Source: Nocardia concava NBRC 100430
Lineage (GTDB): Bacteria > Actinomycetota > Actinomycetes > Mycobacteriales > Mycobacteriaceae
Length of the DNA: 64,000 nt
Assembly: GCF_000308815.1 (NCBI RefSeq)
Contig: NZ_BAFX01000074.1
Span: forward strand, 62,001 to 126,000
Direction: 5' to 3'
The notes under the pieces are model-generated. The model was not told the origin of the DNA and did no database searches. It was given only the letters and a program-made list of their open reading frames with translations. Below are positions 16,954 through 25,878 of the stretch, one piece after another; position 1 is the stretch's first letter; each line of letters opens with the position of its first letter. A program made the position numbers and the translations under genes.

Positions 16954-18487
16954 CTCCGGGGAGCCCGCCGATACCGGCACGCCCGCACCCGTGGTCGCGC
17001 TGCGGGAGGTCGGGATGTCCTTCGGCGGGCGCGCCGTGCTCGACGGGGTGTCGCTGGACCTCACCGGAGGCCGGGTGGTCGCGCTGCTGGGCGCGAACGG
17101 GGCCGGGAAATCGACGCTGATCAAGGTGCTTTCGGGCATGTACCCGGCGCACCGGGGCGAGATCCGGATCGATGGCGTCCCGGCGCGGCTGCATTCACCC
17201 GCCGAGGCGCGCGCATTGGGCATCCGCACGGTGCATCAGCACATCGCCGACACCGTCGTTCCGGGCCTGTCGGTGGCGGAGAACCTCGTCTTCGAGGAGC
17301 TGGCGGCGGGCCGGGGCCCGGCCCTGTTGAAAGGCTCCCGAATCCTGGCACGCGCCAAGGAGATCCAGGACGTGCTCGACCTGGGCTGGGATGACCGCCT
17401 GCTGCGGCGCGATGTCGCCGAACTCGGCATCTCCGATCGGCAACTGCTGATTCTCGCCCGCGCCCTGGCCACCCGTCCCCGCCTGCTGATCCTCGACGAA
17501 CCCACCTCGGCGCTGTCAGCGGCCGAAGCCCGACGATTGTTCGCCCTCGTCGAACGGCTGCGCGACGCCGGGATCGCCATCCTCTACGTGTCCCACCGGA
17601 TCGGCGAAATCGACGCGCTGGCAGACGATCTGGTGGTACTGCGCGACGGGAAGCTGACCGAGCTCCAGCAACGGCCCTTCGACTGGGATGCCGCGCTGCG
17701 CGCCATGCTCGCGACCGCACACTCGGCGGCCACCCGACGGCCCGCCGACGCCGGACCGCGCGACGGTGAACCGGTGTTGTCGCTGCACGGCATCCCGCTG
17801 CGACCCGCCCGCCGCCCGCTGGACCTCGACCTGCGCGCCGGTGAAGTGACCGGCATCGTGGGATTGCTCGGCGCGGGCAAGACCGAAACGGCGCGCGGCG
17901 TCTTCGGCGCGGACCGGTTCGCGGGCGGCTCGATGCTGTTGGACGGCAAGCCCTTCCGTCCCCGGCATCCGGCCGACGCCATCCGGCGCGGTGTGCATCT
18001 GGTGCCCGAGGACCGCCACGCGGACGCCCTGGTGCCGGGATGGTCGATCGCGGAGAACATCAGCCTGCCGTTCCTGTGCTCGGTGTCGAATCGCTGGGGA
18101 TGGCTCGGCTCCGGAAAAGAGGCCGCCGCCGGCCGTCGCGGCATCGACGAACTCGGTGTCGTCGCACGCGACGAGCACAGCCGCATCGAGGAACTCTCCG
18201 GCGGCAATCAGCAGAAGGTGGTGGTCGGGCGCTGGCTCGCGGGTCCGCCCCGGGTGCTGGTGCTCGACGAACCGTTCCGCGGCGTCGATCTGGGCGCGCG
18301 CCGGGACATCGGGCAACGGGCGCGGGCGCTGACCGCCGCGGGCGGCGCGGTACTGCTGCTGTCCGCCGATGTGGACGAGGTGCTCGAGGTCGCCGATCGC
18401 GTCCTCGTGCTCGTCGACGGCGAAATCCGGCTCGACACCTACGATCCCGACCCCGATGCCATCGTGCGGGCCCTCGCCGCCGTGTGA
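16940..18487 (+). CDS. Sugar ABC importer ATPase with two nucleotide-binding domains (RbsA-like)
   Basis: A 515-residue tandem ATPase. Domain 1 has GANGAGKST (Walker A), a degenerate signature ELGISDRQLLILARAL and LLILDEPTSAL. Domain 2 has a degenerate P-loop LLGAGKTETARGVFG, LSGGNQQKVVVGRWL and VLVLDEPFRGVDLG. This asymmetry is typical of RbsA/MglA. I place the start at TTG 16940, overlapping the binding-protein gene by 14 bp; a later GTG near 16991 is possible. Confidence 0.87.
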   Translation: MSLTDSGEPADTGTPAPVVALREVGMSFGGRAVLDGVSLDLTGGRVVALLGANGAGKSTLIKVLSGMYPAHRGEIRIDGVPARLHSPAEARALGIRTVHQHIADTVVPGLSVAENLVFEELAAGRGPALLKGSRILARAKEIQDVLDLGWDDRLLRRDVAELGISDRQLLILARALATRPRLLILDEPTSALSAAEARRLFALVERLRDAGIAILYVSHRIGEIDALADDLVVLRDGKLTELQQRPFDWDAALRAMLATAHSAATRRPADAGPRDGEPVLSLHGIPLRPARRPLDLDLRAGEVTGIVGLLGAGKTETARGVFGADRFAGGSMLLDGKPFRPRHPADAIRRGVHLVPEDRHADALVPGWSIAENISLPFLCSVSNRWGWLGSGKEAAAGRRGIDELGVVARDEHSRIEELSGGNQQKVVVGRWLAGPPRVLVLDEPFRGVDLGARRDIGQRARALTAAGGAVLLLSADVDEVLEVADRVLVLVDGEIRLDTYDPDPDAIVRALAAV

Positions 18488-18524
18488 CCACCGGCCGAAT
18501 TCCACTGTCCTACAGAAAGACTCC

Positions 18525-19553
18525 ATGACGATCACCGAAGAAACGTCCGCGGCGACCGTCGCGCCGCGCGTGCGGCGCGCGGGCGACCTCGTCGTCAAAT
18601 ACGGATTCCTGGTCGTGACGGCCGGGTTGTTCGCCTATTTCAGCGTGAGCGAACCGGCATTCCGCAGCGGTTCCACCCTGCTCGAGGTCCTGCGCTACGT
18701 GTCCGTCGCCGCCATTCTCGGCCTCGGCGTGACCCTGACCATGGCCGTCGGCGGCCTGGACATGTCGGTGGGCGCGGTCGCGGGTCTCGCGGTCTCGGTC
18801 GCGGCGCAGACCATGGTGGTGCACAACCAGATCGGCGCCATCGCGATGCTGGCCGTGCTCGGCGTCGGCGCGCTCGCCGGTCTGGTGAACGCCGCACTCG
18901 TGGTGCTGCTGCGGGTGCCCGACATGCTCGCCACCCTGGGCACCATGTTCGCCATCTCCGGGCTGAAACTGGTGATGGTCGACGGACAGTCGATTTCGCC
19001 GGGCATGACCCTGGCCGACGGATCGACCGCACCCGGCAAGTTCACCTCCGGATTCCTGTCCATCGACCGCGGCAGCGTGCTCGGCGTACCGAACTCGGTG
19101 CTGATCTTCGCGGTGCTCACCATCGCGGCATGGGTGTTCCTGGCCCGGACCCGGTGGGGCCGGGTGCTGTACGCGATCGGAGCCAACCGGGAGGCCGCGC
19201 GCCTGGCCGGGGTGCGGGTCGGGCGCTACCGCAGCCTGGCCTACGTCCTCTCGGCGCTGCTCGCCGCCACCGGCGGGCTCATCCTGGCCGCGCGCATCGG
19301 CCAAGGCGATGTCTCGGCGGGCAACTCGCAACTGCTGGAGGCCGTGGCCGTCGCGCTGGTGGGCACCTCCGTGCTGGGGCGCGGGCGGCCGAACGTCTGG
19401 GGGACCGCGCTGGGCGCGGTGCTGATCGGCATAGTGTCGTCCGGGCTCACCATCGCCGGATTGCCCTACTACACACAGGACGTCGTCGAGGGTGTCGTGC
19501 TCATCCTCGCGCTGGTCTGCAGTTTCACGCTGTCCGAAGGGAGAAGATCGTGA
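18525..19553 (+). CDS. Sugar ABC importer permease (RbsC-like)
   Basis: A 342-residue permease with about nine or ten hydrophobic helices and the family hallmarks TMAVGGLDMSVGAVAGLAV near the middle of the chain and GANREAARLAGVRVGRYR as the ATPase-docking loop. It homodimerises in the membrane above the RbsA-like ATPase. Its TGA overlaps the GTG of the kinase gene, which ties import to phosphorylation. Confidence 0.88.
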   Translation: MTITEETSAATVAPRVRRAGDLVVKYGFLVVTAGLFAYFSVSEPAFRSGSTLLEVLRYVSVAAILGLGVTLTMAVGGLDMSVGAVAGLAVSVAAQTMVVHNQIGAIAMLAVLGVGALAGLVNAALVVLLRVPDMLATLGTMFAISGLKLVMVDGQSISPGMTLADGSTAPGKFTSGFLSIDRGSVLGVPNSVLIFAVLTIAAWVFLARTRWGRVLYAIGANREAARLAGVRVGRYRSLAYVLSALLAATGGLILAARIGQGDVSAGNSQLLEAVAVALVGTSVLGRGRPNVWGTALGAVLIGIVSSGLTIAGLPYYTQDVVEGVVLILALVCSFTLSEGRRS

Positions 19554-20755
19554 CCGGGGACTATCGCATCCTCGAACCCGCCGATGTTCCGGAGTACCTG
19601 CGCGAGCGCGGCTACTGGGGCACCGGCGACGTGGACGTCCGGGAGGTGTCCGACGGCAATCTGAACCGGGTGTTCATCGCCACGCGCCGCGACGACGGGC
19701 GCAGCGTCGCGGTGAAACAGGCGCTGCCCTGGGTCCGGGTCGCCGGGCCCTCGTGGCCGATGAGCCCCGCCCGCGCGGACGCCGAAGCCCGCGCCTACCA
19801 ACGGGTTCGGGCCGTCGCACCGGAGGTTGTCCCGGTCCTGCACGACTACGACGCGGCGAACTACGCGCTGATCCTCGAAGACCTCTCGGATCTGCGCGTG
19901 CTGCGCGGCGTCCTGAACGAGGGCGGCGGCTACGGCGGCGTGTCCACGGCGGTCGGCGTCTTCGTCGCCCGATTGTCCTTCGCCACCAGCGATTTCGGAT
20001 TGTCCTCCGGCGAACGCAAGGCGCTGATCGCGGAATCGGTGAATCCCGACCTGTGCAAGATCACCGAGGATGTGTTCCTCGCCGAACCGTTCATCGAGCA
20101 CGAGCACAACCACTGGCACGAGGGCGTGGCCGACCTGGCCGCGGAATTCCGTGCGGATTCGGCCCTGCGCACCGAAATCGCCGACCTCCGACACACTTTC
20201 ATGACCAGCGCCCAAGCCCTCCTGCACGGCGACCTGCACACCGGCAGCATCATGACCGGCACCCGCGACGGCTCCGAAGTCGTTCGGATCTTCGACCCCG
20301 AATTCTCCTTCGTCGGCCCCATCGGCTTCGACCTCGGCTCCTACTGGGGCAACACCATCGCCGCCGAGGCCCGCGCCCGCGCCCTCGGCCGCCCGACCGA
20401 ACCCGGCGCAGAGCTCACCCTCAGCTGGCAGGCCTTCACCACCGAATTCCGCCGCCTGTGGCCCACCCGCGTCGACACCTTCTTCGACGACGCGTACCTC
20501 ACCCGCTTCCTCCACCGCGTCTGGACCGAAGCCCTCGGCTACGCCGGCGCCGAACTCATCCGCCGCACAATCGGTTTCGCCCACCTGTCCGACCTCGACA
20601 CCCTGCCCGACCCGACCCTCGCCACCCGCCAAGCCCTCCTCGCGGGCCGCGACCTGATCCTGCACCGCACCACCCTGGCCAACCCTGCCTCAGCCGCCGG
20701 CCTCCTCGAAGGGTCGGGCCGGGCCATCGAAGGTGCCGCCTGGGCGAGTCAGTAG
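19550..20755 (+). CDS. mtnK: 5-methylthioribose kinase
   Basis: A 401-residue APH-fold kinase. The catalytic loop is HGDLHTGSIM (His226-Gly-Asp) and the metal-binding block is DPEFSFVGPIGFDLG (from residue 249). Both are hallmark blocks of MtnK and differ from aminoglycoside kinases. It phosphorylates methylthioribose at C1 using ATP, the entry step of methionine salvage. No mtnA or other salvage gene is in the window. GTG 19550 overlaps the permease stop, and the 3' end overlaps the convergent tautomerase gene by 7 bp. Confidence 0.85.
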   Translation: MTGDYRILEPADVPEYLRERGYWGTGDVDVREVSDGNLNRVFIATRRDDGRSVAVKQALPWVRVAGPSWPMSPARADAEARAYQRVRAVAPEVVPVLHDYDAANYALILEDLSDLRVLRGVLNEGGGYGGVSTAVGVFVARLSFATSDFGLSSGERKALIAESVNPDLCKITEDVFLAEPFIEHEHNHWHEGVADLAAEFRADSALRTEIADLRHTFMTSAQALLHGDLHTGSIMTGTRDGSEVVRIFDPEFSFVGPIGFDLGSYWGNTIAAEARARALGRPTEPGAELTLSWQAFTTEFRRLWPTRVDTFFDDAYLTRFLHRVWTEALGYAGAELIRRTIGFAHLSDLDTLPDPTLATRQALLAGRDLILHRTTLANPASAAGLLEGSGRAIEGAAWASQ

Positions 20756-21171
20756 GGGATGGGCCGATTCTCCTCGGCCCAGGCATGTTCGGCCGCACTA
20801 CCGATCGGTGGTGGGAACAGTCCTGCGATCATCCAGGTGTCCCGTGGCACTTCGGTCACATTGAATTCCAGATGCAGCCCGCGGTCGTGCGTGTAGGGCG
20901 CGAGCATCGCGTCCAACCCCTGCGTCATCCGCTTGCGCATCTCCGGATCCTCGAGCGTGCGCGCCAGATGGTCCACCGTGATCCGCACCGAAGCGCCGGT
21001 GGCCCGCCCTCCCACATAGAACGAATCCGACGGAATCTCGTGATAGAGCACCACCGCGTAGAACTCCGGGAGGCCGAACCGCACGTAGTACGCGGTGATC
21101 TCCTTGGCCAGACGCTCCTTGTCCGAGGCGGTGTAGGTGTTCGCGGGATGGTAGATGTGCCACAACGGCAT
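20749..21171 (-). CDS. Tautomerase-superfamily protein (cis-CaaD-like)
   Basis: A 140-residue protein whose Met is followed by Pro, the N-terminal catalytic proline of the tautomerase superfamily once Met is removed. The PLWHIYHPANTYTASDK start, the FYVGG block and Arg in VRITVDH match the putative oxalocrotonate-tautomerase/cis-CaaD group. Its substrate is unknown. It lies 25 bp after the SDR gene on the same strand, with AGGAG upstream, so the two are probably co-transcribed. Confidence 0.8.
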   Translation of the reverse strand: MPLWHIYHPANTYTASDKERLAKEITAYYVRFGLPEFYAVVLYHEIPSDSFYVGGRATGASVRITVDHLARTLEDPEMRKRMTQGLDAMLAPYTHDRGLHLEFNVTEVPRDTWMIAGLFPPPIGSAAEHAWAEENRPIPY

Positions 21172-21196
21172 GACGATCGACTCCTGTTTCGAAGGC

Positions 21197-21898
21197 TCAG
21201 CGCAGGAAGGGAAGGGTGAGGTTCTCGACGGGTCCGTTCAAGCCCGACTTGACCTGCCGGGTGAACTCGTCCACCAGCACCTCGGTGGCCCCGCCCTCGA
21301 GACCGTCGGCCAGCGCCGTGGCGACCTCCGCCGGGCTGAGTTTCTGGGTCTGAATGCCCTTGACCATGTCGGTGTCCGCGAAACCGAGGTGCACGCCCAC
21401 CACCTGGGTTCCCTGCCCGGCCAGCTCGATGCGCAGTGAATTCGTCAGCGACCACAGCGCCGCCTTCGACGCCCCATAGGCCCCCGCACCCGAACTCCAC
21501 GACAGCACCGAGTGGATATCCACCAGCGCCCCACCGCCGTTCGCCTCCAGAATCGGCGCGAACGCCTGCGCGATACGCAGCGGCCCGAACACATTGGTCT
21601 CGAATGTCTCGACCACATCGGCCATTTCGGCCTTCAGCAGGGGAGCGGACCGCAGCACCCCGGCATTGTTGATCACGATCTCCACATCGGCGGCCGCTTC
21701 CGCCAGCGCCGCAACGGAATCCGGGTCGGTAACCTCCAGCTCCAGCGGCACCACGCGCGGATCCGCACTCGCCTCCGGCTTACGCGCCGTGACATAAACC
21801 TTCGCCGCACCCCGCGCCAGCAACTCCTGCGTGAACGCGCGCCCGAGCCCGCGCTGCCCGCCGGTGACAAGCGCGACAGCACCCTCAATCCTGGCCAT
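21197..21898 (-). CDS. Short-chain dehydrogenase/reductase
   Basis: A 233-residue classical SDR: cofactor motif VTGGQRGLGRAF, NNAG strand-4 motif and catalytic SVLSWSSGAGAYGASKAAL (Ser, Tyr-x-x-x-Lys). It probably oxidises a hydroxyl or reduces a carbonyl with NAD(P). A perfect AGGAGGT ribosome-binding site lies just upstream. It forms a two-gene unit with the tautomerase. Confidence 0.9.
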   Translation of the reverse strand: MARIEGAVALVTGGQRGLGRAFTQELLARGAAKVYVTARKPEASADPRVVPLELEVTDPDSVAALAEAAADVEIVINNAGVLRSAPLLKAEMADVVETFETNVFGPLRIAQAFAPILEANGGGALVDIHSVLSWSSGAGAYGASKAALWSLTNSLRIELAGQGTQVVGVHLGFADTDMVKGIQTQKLSPAEVATALADGLEGGATEVLVDEFTRQVKSGLNGPVENLTLPFLR

Positions 21899-22020
21899 CT
21901 CTACCTCCTGAGTTCCAGACCATCTAACTTTATTTCACTATAGTCAGGCAATCGGGTCGATGGCTAGGTCAGAGGTCCGGGTGTGGCGGACCGAGGCAGT
22001 GGGGGAAATCCGTCCGGCGA

Positions 22021-22080
22021 CATTGAAATGTTCCTCGACACGGGTTCGAGAATCCGGGCGGATTCGTCTGCCCGGCAGAC
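22021..22080. repeat. Diverged direct repeat, copy 1
   Basis: About 60 bp here (TTGAAATGTT, then GGGTTCGAGAATCCGGG, then GGCAG) matches 23366-23424 with scattered mismatches. This copy lies in the otherwise empty 270 bp between the SDR gene and the membrane protein. The other copy directly abuts the stop codon of the Uma2 gene, so this may mark the end of a lost Uma2-type gene or a small mobile repeat. Confidence 0.65.
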
Positions 22081-22168
22081 AGCGGGTTTGCGGGAGGATC
22101 ACTGGGAGCGTATGCCGCCGAACAGCCGTTCAAATAGCAGAATCAGGCATCGGTGCGAAAGGAACGTG

Positions 22169-23056
22169 GTGTTCAGAACAGGAACGGATATCGAAGTCCC
22201 AGAACTTCCCTGGCCGCAGGCGTGGGGTAGCGCACGGCCGCGTCCGGCGATGGTCATCGCAGCGATCTTCTTCGGGATCGGCTTCCTGATCGCGATCCCG
22301 TTCACCCTCGATGCCTCCCGGGCTGGGAACTCTCTCAAGACGTTCTACGGTGTCGCGATCGCCCTCGTCTGCCTCAGTTTCGTGGCTGCCGCATCGTTGA
22401 ATCTGCGTGTGCGCCGCAAACGCCTTCCATCAGGAATCATCGATGGAGCAGTTGATGGCATTGTGGGACTACGACTTTCACTAGTTCGATACTGGCGTGC
22501 AATCCTCGCGATGTGGCTCATCGCGGGCACCGTCTTCATGATCGCTCGTGCGGCCTTGGTCCTTCGGCAACTGTTTTCACACGACGCAGACGGGCAGGGC
22601 ACAGGGGTGGCACTGGAGGTGACGCAACTCGTGATCGCGGTTGCGGTCATAGGCGCGTTCGCCTTTCTCGCCGTATTCCTCTTCACAGGGCGACGTGACA
22701 ACCATGTCACACTCGACGAGGCGGGGCTGGTGCGAGTCTCCGGACCCGTCACGAAATCGATTGCCTGGGAGGATATCGCAGTTGTCACGCCCTTCCTTGC
22801 GAACGAAACACCAATGGTGCGAATAGTTCCTACGTCCGGAACCTCCTTCCAAACCGACACTGGTAAGAGCAGAGCGGCGCGCTGGGGGCGGCAACGAGCC
22901 GACCGGCAAATGGACCTCCCGGCACTGGCCTTCGGCATCGACCCCGCACTGCTGCTCCATCTGGTGCAGTTCTATCAACGGCATCCCGAAGACCGCCACG
23001 AACTGCGGTCCACGGCCGTTCTCGACAGAATCCGCAGTGGAAAACTAATGGGCTGA
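22169..23056 (+). CDS. Hypothetical four-helix membrane protein
   Basis: A 295-residue protein with four transmembrane segments in two hairpins (around residues 22-42, 53-72, 100-125 and 143-165). A soluble C-terminal part starting RRDNHVTLDEAGLVRVSG resembles bacterial PH-like domains in pattern. GTG 22169 is preferred because AAAGGA sits 6 bases upstream; the frame is open earlier but runs through a repeat. Not recognised. Confidence 0.65.
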   Translation: MFRTGTDIEVPELPWPQAWGSARPRPAMVIAAIFFGIGFLIAIPFTLDASRAGNSLKTFYGVAIALVCLSFVAAASLNLRVRRKRLPSGIIDGAVDGIVGLRLSLVRYWRAILAMWLIAGTVFMIARAALVLRQLFSHDADGQGTGVALEVTQLVIAVAVIGAFAFLAVFLFTGRRDNHVTLDEAGLVRVSGPVTKSIAWEDIAVVTPFLANETPMVRIVPTSGTSFQTDTGKSRAARWGRQRADRQMDLPALAFGIDPALLLHLVQFYQRHPEDRHELRSTAVLDRIRSGKLMG

Positions 23057-23095
23057 GCGGACGAGGTTCTGCGGTCTGATTGCGCGATTGCTGCT

Positions 23096-23248
23096 CTACC
23101 GTTTGTGGTCGGGGTGTAGCTGATCCTCTGCCTCTGAAGCCTTGCGTCTCTGGGCGGCCCGTCTCAGATTCTGTTGTATGACTAGACGCTGGTGCTGCAG
23201 TTGTGCGGCTTTCCTCTGTGCGGAGCTTGGGCCTGGTCCGAGGTGCAT
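23096..23248 (-). CDS. Possible 50-residue basic protein
   Basis: A short frame from ATG 23248 (MHLGPGPSSAQRKAAQLQHQ...) to TAG at 23096, preceded by GGAGG four bases from the start. It is rich in Gln, Arg and Ala and would be a charged helix. No family is recognised. It lies downstream of the Uma2 gene on the same strand. Codon pattern is not decisive. Confidence 0.3.
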   Translation of the reverse strand: MHLGPGPSSAQRKAAQLQHQRLVIQQNLRRAAQRRKASEAEDQLHPDHKR

Positions 23249-23365
23249 GTCGCCTCCGCTCCGATTCAAAGGGATGTAATTGACCCAGTCTCCGAGCCGA
23301 AGATCATGATCGCCACTGCTCGCGGTTGACCTCGACGGCGATCCGCTCGGGCTTGGGTAACGGGC

Positions 23366-23424
23366 CGTTGAAATGTTGTTCCACGGGGTTCGAGAATCCG
23401 GGTGGGTTCGTATGGCCGGCAGGC
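23366..23424. repeat. Diverged direct repeat, copy 2
   Basis: This is the second copy of the ~60-bp element at 22021-22080 in the same orientation. It ends at the stop codon of the Uma2 gene (23427). The two copies bracket the membrane-protein gene. Confidence 0.65.
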
Positions 23425-23426
23425 AG

Positions 23427-24011
23427 TTACGAGAAGTCGGCCAGGCGGGACAGTGGGAAGGAGATCGGGAACGGGTCGGTGACCTCGAGGATGTCCTTCT
23501 CCTCCAGAAGGATTGGATCGCCGTAGGCAGAGCCTTCGAGGCGGCGGATCTGAATACGTGGACGCGGGTCGAAATCGACCAGCCAGTACTGCTCGATTCC
23601 GGTGCGGGCATACTCGATCACCTTGCGGTGGCGGTCTTCTCGCTCGCTGCCTGAGCCGCGGGAAACGACTTCTATTGCCAGTTGGACGTCGGTACCGGGG
23701 AACAGCGAGAGGTTTAGATGCCATGCGTCGCGCGCAGCCGTCCTGCTCACGACGACGACATCGGGTTTTCTGGCACCGGAAGGCGTTGGAATGTCCATCG
23801 GCGCTTGGATGTAGATGTCGGCTCCGGATCGCTTGGCGGCGCTTTCGACGATGTCCCTGAGCGCGTACACGACGTAGTCATGGCGAGGACTGGTCGACCG
23901 TTCGATCAGCCAGCCGTCGACGAGTTCGAAGCCTTTACCCTCGTCTCGAAGGTTTGCCATGTCCGCCACGCTGTAGGGACCGTGGCCATACACCGGATCG
24001 CGTGCGCTCAC
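23427..24011 (-). CDS. Uma2-family (DUF820) putative endonuclease
   Basis: A 194-residue protein with the Uma2 pattern: GPYSVADMANL..GKGFELVDGWL at the N-terminus, then KPDVVVVSR, LAIEVVSRGSGSEREDRHRK and YARTGIEQYWLVD. These blocks supply the PD-(D/E)xK nuclease-fold residues (Asp in KPD, Glu in IEV, Lys in the following RHRKVIEYA). Members are common in mobile or cyanobacterial DNA and poorly characterised. The GTG start has only a weak ribosome-binding site. Confidence 0.8.
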   Translation of the reverse strand: MSARDPVYGHGPYSVADMANLRDEGKGFELVDGWLIERSTSPRHDYVVYALRDIVESAAKRSGADIYIQAPMDIPTPSGARKPDVVVVSRTAARDAWHLNLSLFPGTDVQLAIEVVSRGSGSEREDRHRKVIEYARTGIEQYWLVDFDPRPRIQIRRLEGSAYGDPILLEEKDILEVTDPFPISFPLSRLADFS

Positions 24012-24114
24012 CGGTTGCCGTCTTCGCGCTGAGGAACATGCGCCCAGAATAGGGGAATCCCCGGCAGACCAGTGGTCGACCGGGGATTCCTAAGGGGCTC
24101 AGCCAGAGTCGGGG

Positions 24115-24183
24115 TTACGCCGTCTTGTTGAAGGCCTTGGCCTCGCGGCGGCGGCGGTGGAGGATGGGCTCGGTGTAGCCGCT
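24115..24183 (-). pseudogene. glcB: 3'-terminal fragment of malate synthase G gene
   Basis: Reading the minus strand up to the TAA at 24115 gives SGYTEPILHRRRREAKAF followed by four residues. E. coli malate synthase G ends NGYTEPLLHAWRLREKESH, so the first 18 residues match its C-terminus. Upstream of the Ser the similarity stops and a stop codon follows within 4 codons. No malate synthase gene is present in the window. The fragment lies 101 bp beyond the 3' end of the integrase gene on the same strand, as expected for an attachment-site duplicate. Confidence 0.7.
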
Positions 24184-24284
24184 CCGGCACTCTTACCCGG
24201 TCTGACCTGCGCCGGACGCCGACACGAGTGGGCGTGTGACCGTTTTGTGGACGTTTTGGGCAGATCAGTCTGCATACCTGGTAC

Positions 24285-25625
24285 TCACCGTGCGTCGGCC
24301 AGATCGACGACCACGCGCTCGTCGGGGACGTAGTGACGCGCTGTGATGGGCGAGTTCTCCTCATGCCCGAGGATGAGACGCGCGGCCGGGAGTTTGTACT
24401 TCTCGGCGACGCGGGTCGCGCGGGTCGAGCGCAGCGTTCTCGGCGTCGACCACTCCAGGCCGGTTCCACGCACGACCTTGGCCCAAGTCAGTGACATCTG
24501 TTCCGACCGCACCACCTTCCCTGTTCGAGAAGGGAGCACCAGCCGCTGCCCCGGCCGAGCCGCGATCTTCCGTCGTCGCAGCATCGTCATACAGTCGTCG
24601 CCAACCTTGATCGTTCGCATCGATTTCGCGGTCTTCGTGAACGGCTGCCGATACGCAACGCACACTACGTCCTCGTCGGCGAAATCCGGCCAGCCGCGTG
24701 GGTAGACGATCTCATCGCCTTGGAGGTTGTACTGCGCGACGACACTTCTGACCTGATGCACACGGAGTTCGGAGTCGACGATCGTCCCGGTGACACTGAC
24801 CTCGCATCGATCGAAGTCGATGTCATCGAACAGGACGGCAAGTGCCTCGCTGGGGCGAGCGGCAAGCTCGTACGCCAGGGCCCTGAAGTCCATGTAGCGC
24901 TGCTCGAACCAGGGCGAGGCGAACGGGCGTGGGAAGTAGCCTCGCTCCGCCTCCAGGTACGAGCTCATCTCGTTTGGCGTGAACGGCTGCGGTTCGTCAG
25001 GGAAGTACGGGTTGGGGGTGGTCCTCGCACGGCCCCGCTTGACGACGGCCTTCGTCCGGCTGCCTTTGTTCCTCTTCACGCTGTTGACCGGGTTGTCATC
25101 GCGGAGCCCGTCGTCCACCAGCATCTGAAACGCATTGCGCAGGATCGACTTCTGGCGGGTCTTCTTGTACGCGGTTCCGTTCATTTGCTCCAGATGGATG
25201 CGGATGTGGAACGGTCTGGTCTCCAGCGCCTTCATCCGCCCCAACGCGGACCCCGAAATCGTGATCTTGTCTTCTTTCCCCCGACCTTTCGTCGCGGGAT
25301 TGATCTCTCGCCGATAGTGTTTGGCGTTCTGCGGGCGCTTCGTGTCGTCATGCTCATACAGCTTCAGCCACGTCAGGCATAACGCCTCGACCGTCACGTT
25401 GGGACTGTAGGCGCCAAGCGACTCGGCCCGCGGTTTCCATGCGGCGATTCGCTTCTTCAGGTTCGCGACGGCTTTCGGCTTCGACTTCCCGGAGGCGTGG
25501 ACCTTTGTCGGCTCACCGAGCGGCTCGCCGACAAGGCAATGGATCTGGTAGGTCTGACGCGACGCACTCCACTTCGGTTCACTGAATTTCCCGGGGATCC
25601 CCGGGCCCAGCTCAGCCTGTGACAT
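24285..25625 (-). CDS. Tyrosine site-specific integrase
   Basis: A 446-residue phage/ICE-type integrase. An N-terminal AP2-like/arm-binding region is followed by a core-binding domain (about 70-190) and the catalytic domain. That domain contains Arg in LAARPSEAL, Lys in FTKTAKSMRTIKV, LRSTRAT where HxxR is usually found (the His is replaced), GH in LILGHEE and the nucleophile Tyr in ARHYVPDE. ATG 25625 follows AGGGGGG; an upstream TTG would add 32 residues without a ribosome-binding site. It probably recombined the adjacent malate-synthase 3' end or a tRNA-Met. Confidence 0.88.
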   Translation of the reverse strand: MSQAELGPGIPGKFSEPKWSASRQTYQIHCLVGEPLGEPTKVHASGKSKPKAVANLKKRIAAWKPRAESLGAYSPNVTVEALCLTWLKLYEHDDTKRPQNAKHYRREINPATKGRGKEDKITISGSALGRMKALETRPFHIRIHLEQMNGTAYKKTRQKSILRNAFQMLVDDGLRDDNPVNSVKRNKGSRTKAVVKRGRARTTPNPYFPDEPQPFTPNEMSSYLEAERGYFPRPFASPWFEQRYMDFRALAYELAARPSEALAVLFDDIDFDRCEVSVTGTIVDSELRVHQVRSVVAQYNLQGDEIVYPRGWPDFADEDVVCVAYRQPFTKTAKSMRTIKVGDDCMTMLRRRKIAARPGQRLVLPSRTGKVVRSEQMSLTWAKVVRGTGLEWSTPRTLRSTRATRVAEKYKLPAARLILGHEENSPITARHYVPDERVVVDLADAR

Positions 25626-25878
25626 ACGCGGCCCCCCTGTTGGCAACCGCGCCGCCCGAGTACCGCAGACCTCCGGCACCCGGATGAGACAGGTGCCGCG
25701 CTGAATCCACCGCCTGTCCAAGCATTTGCCACCCCTTCCTACTCGGTCATTCGCCTTGGTCTACCTGGGCACTGCCATTCAGCTGTGCCGTGCGGCGAGA
25801 GCGTAGGAAAGTCAGAAGCACGCATGAAAGACCACCAGCAGTAGCTGTGTGATTGCTAGACGACCTGTGTATGAGGTA

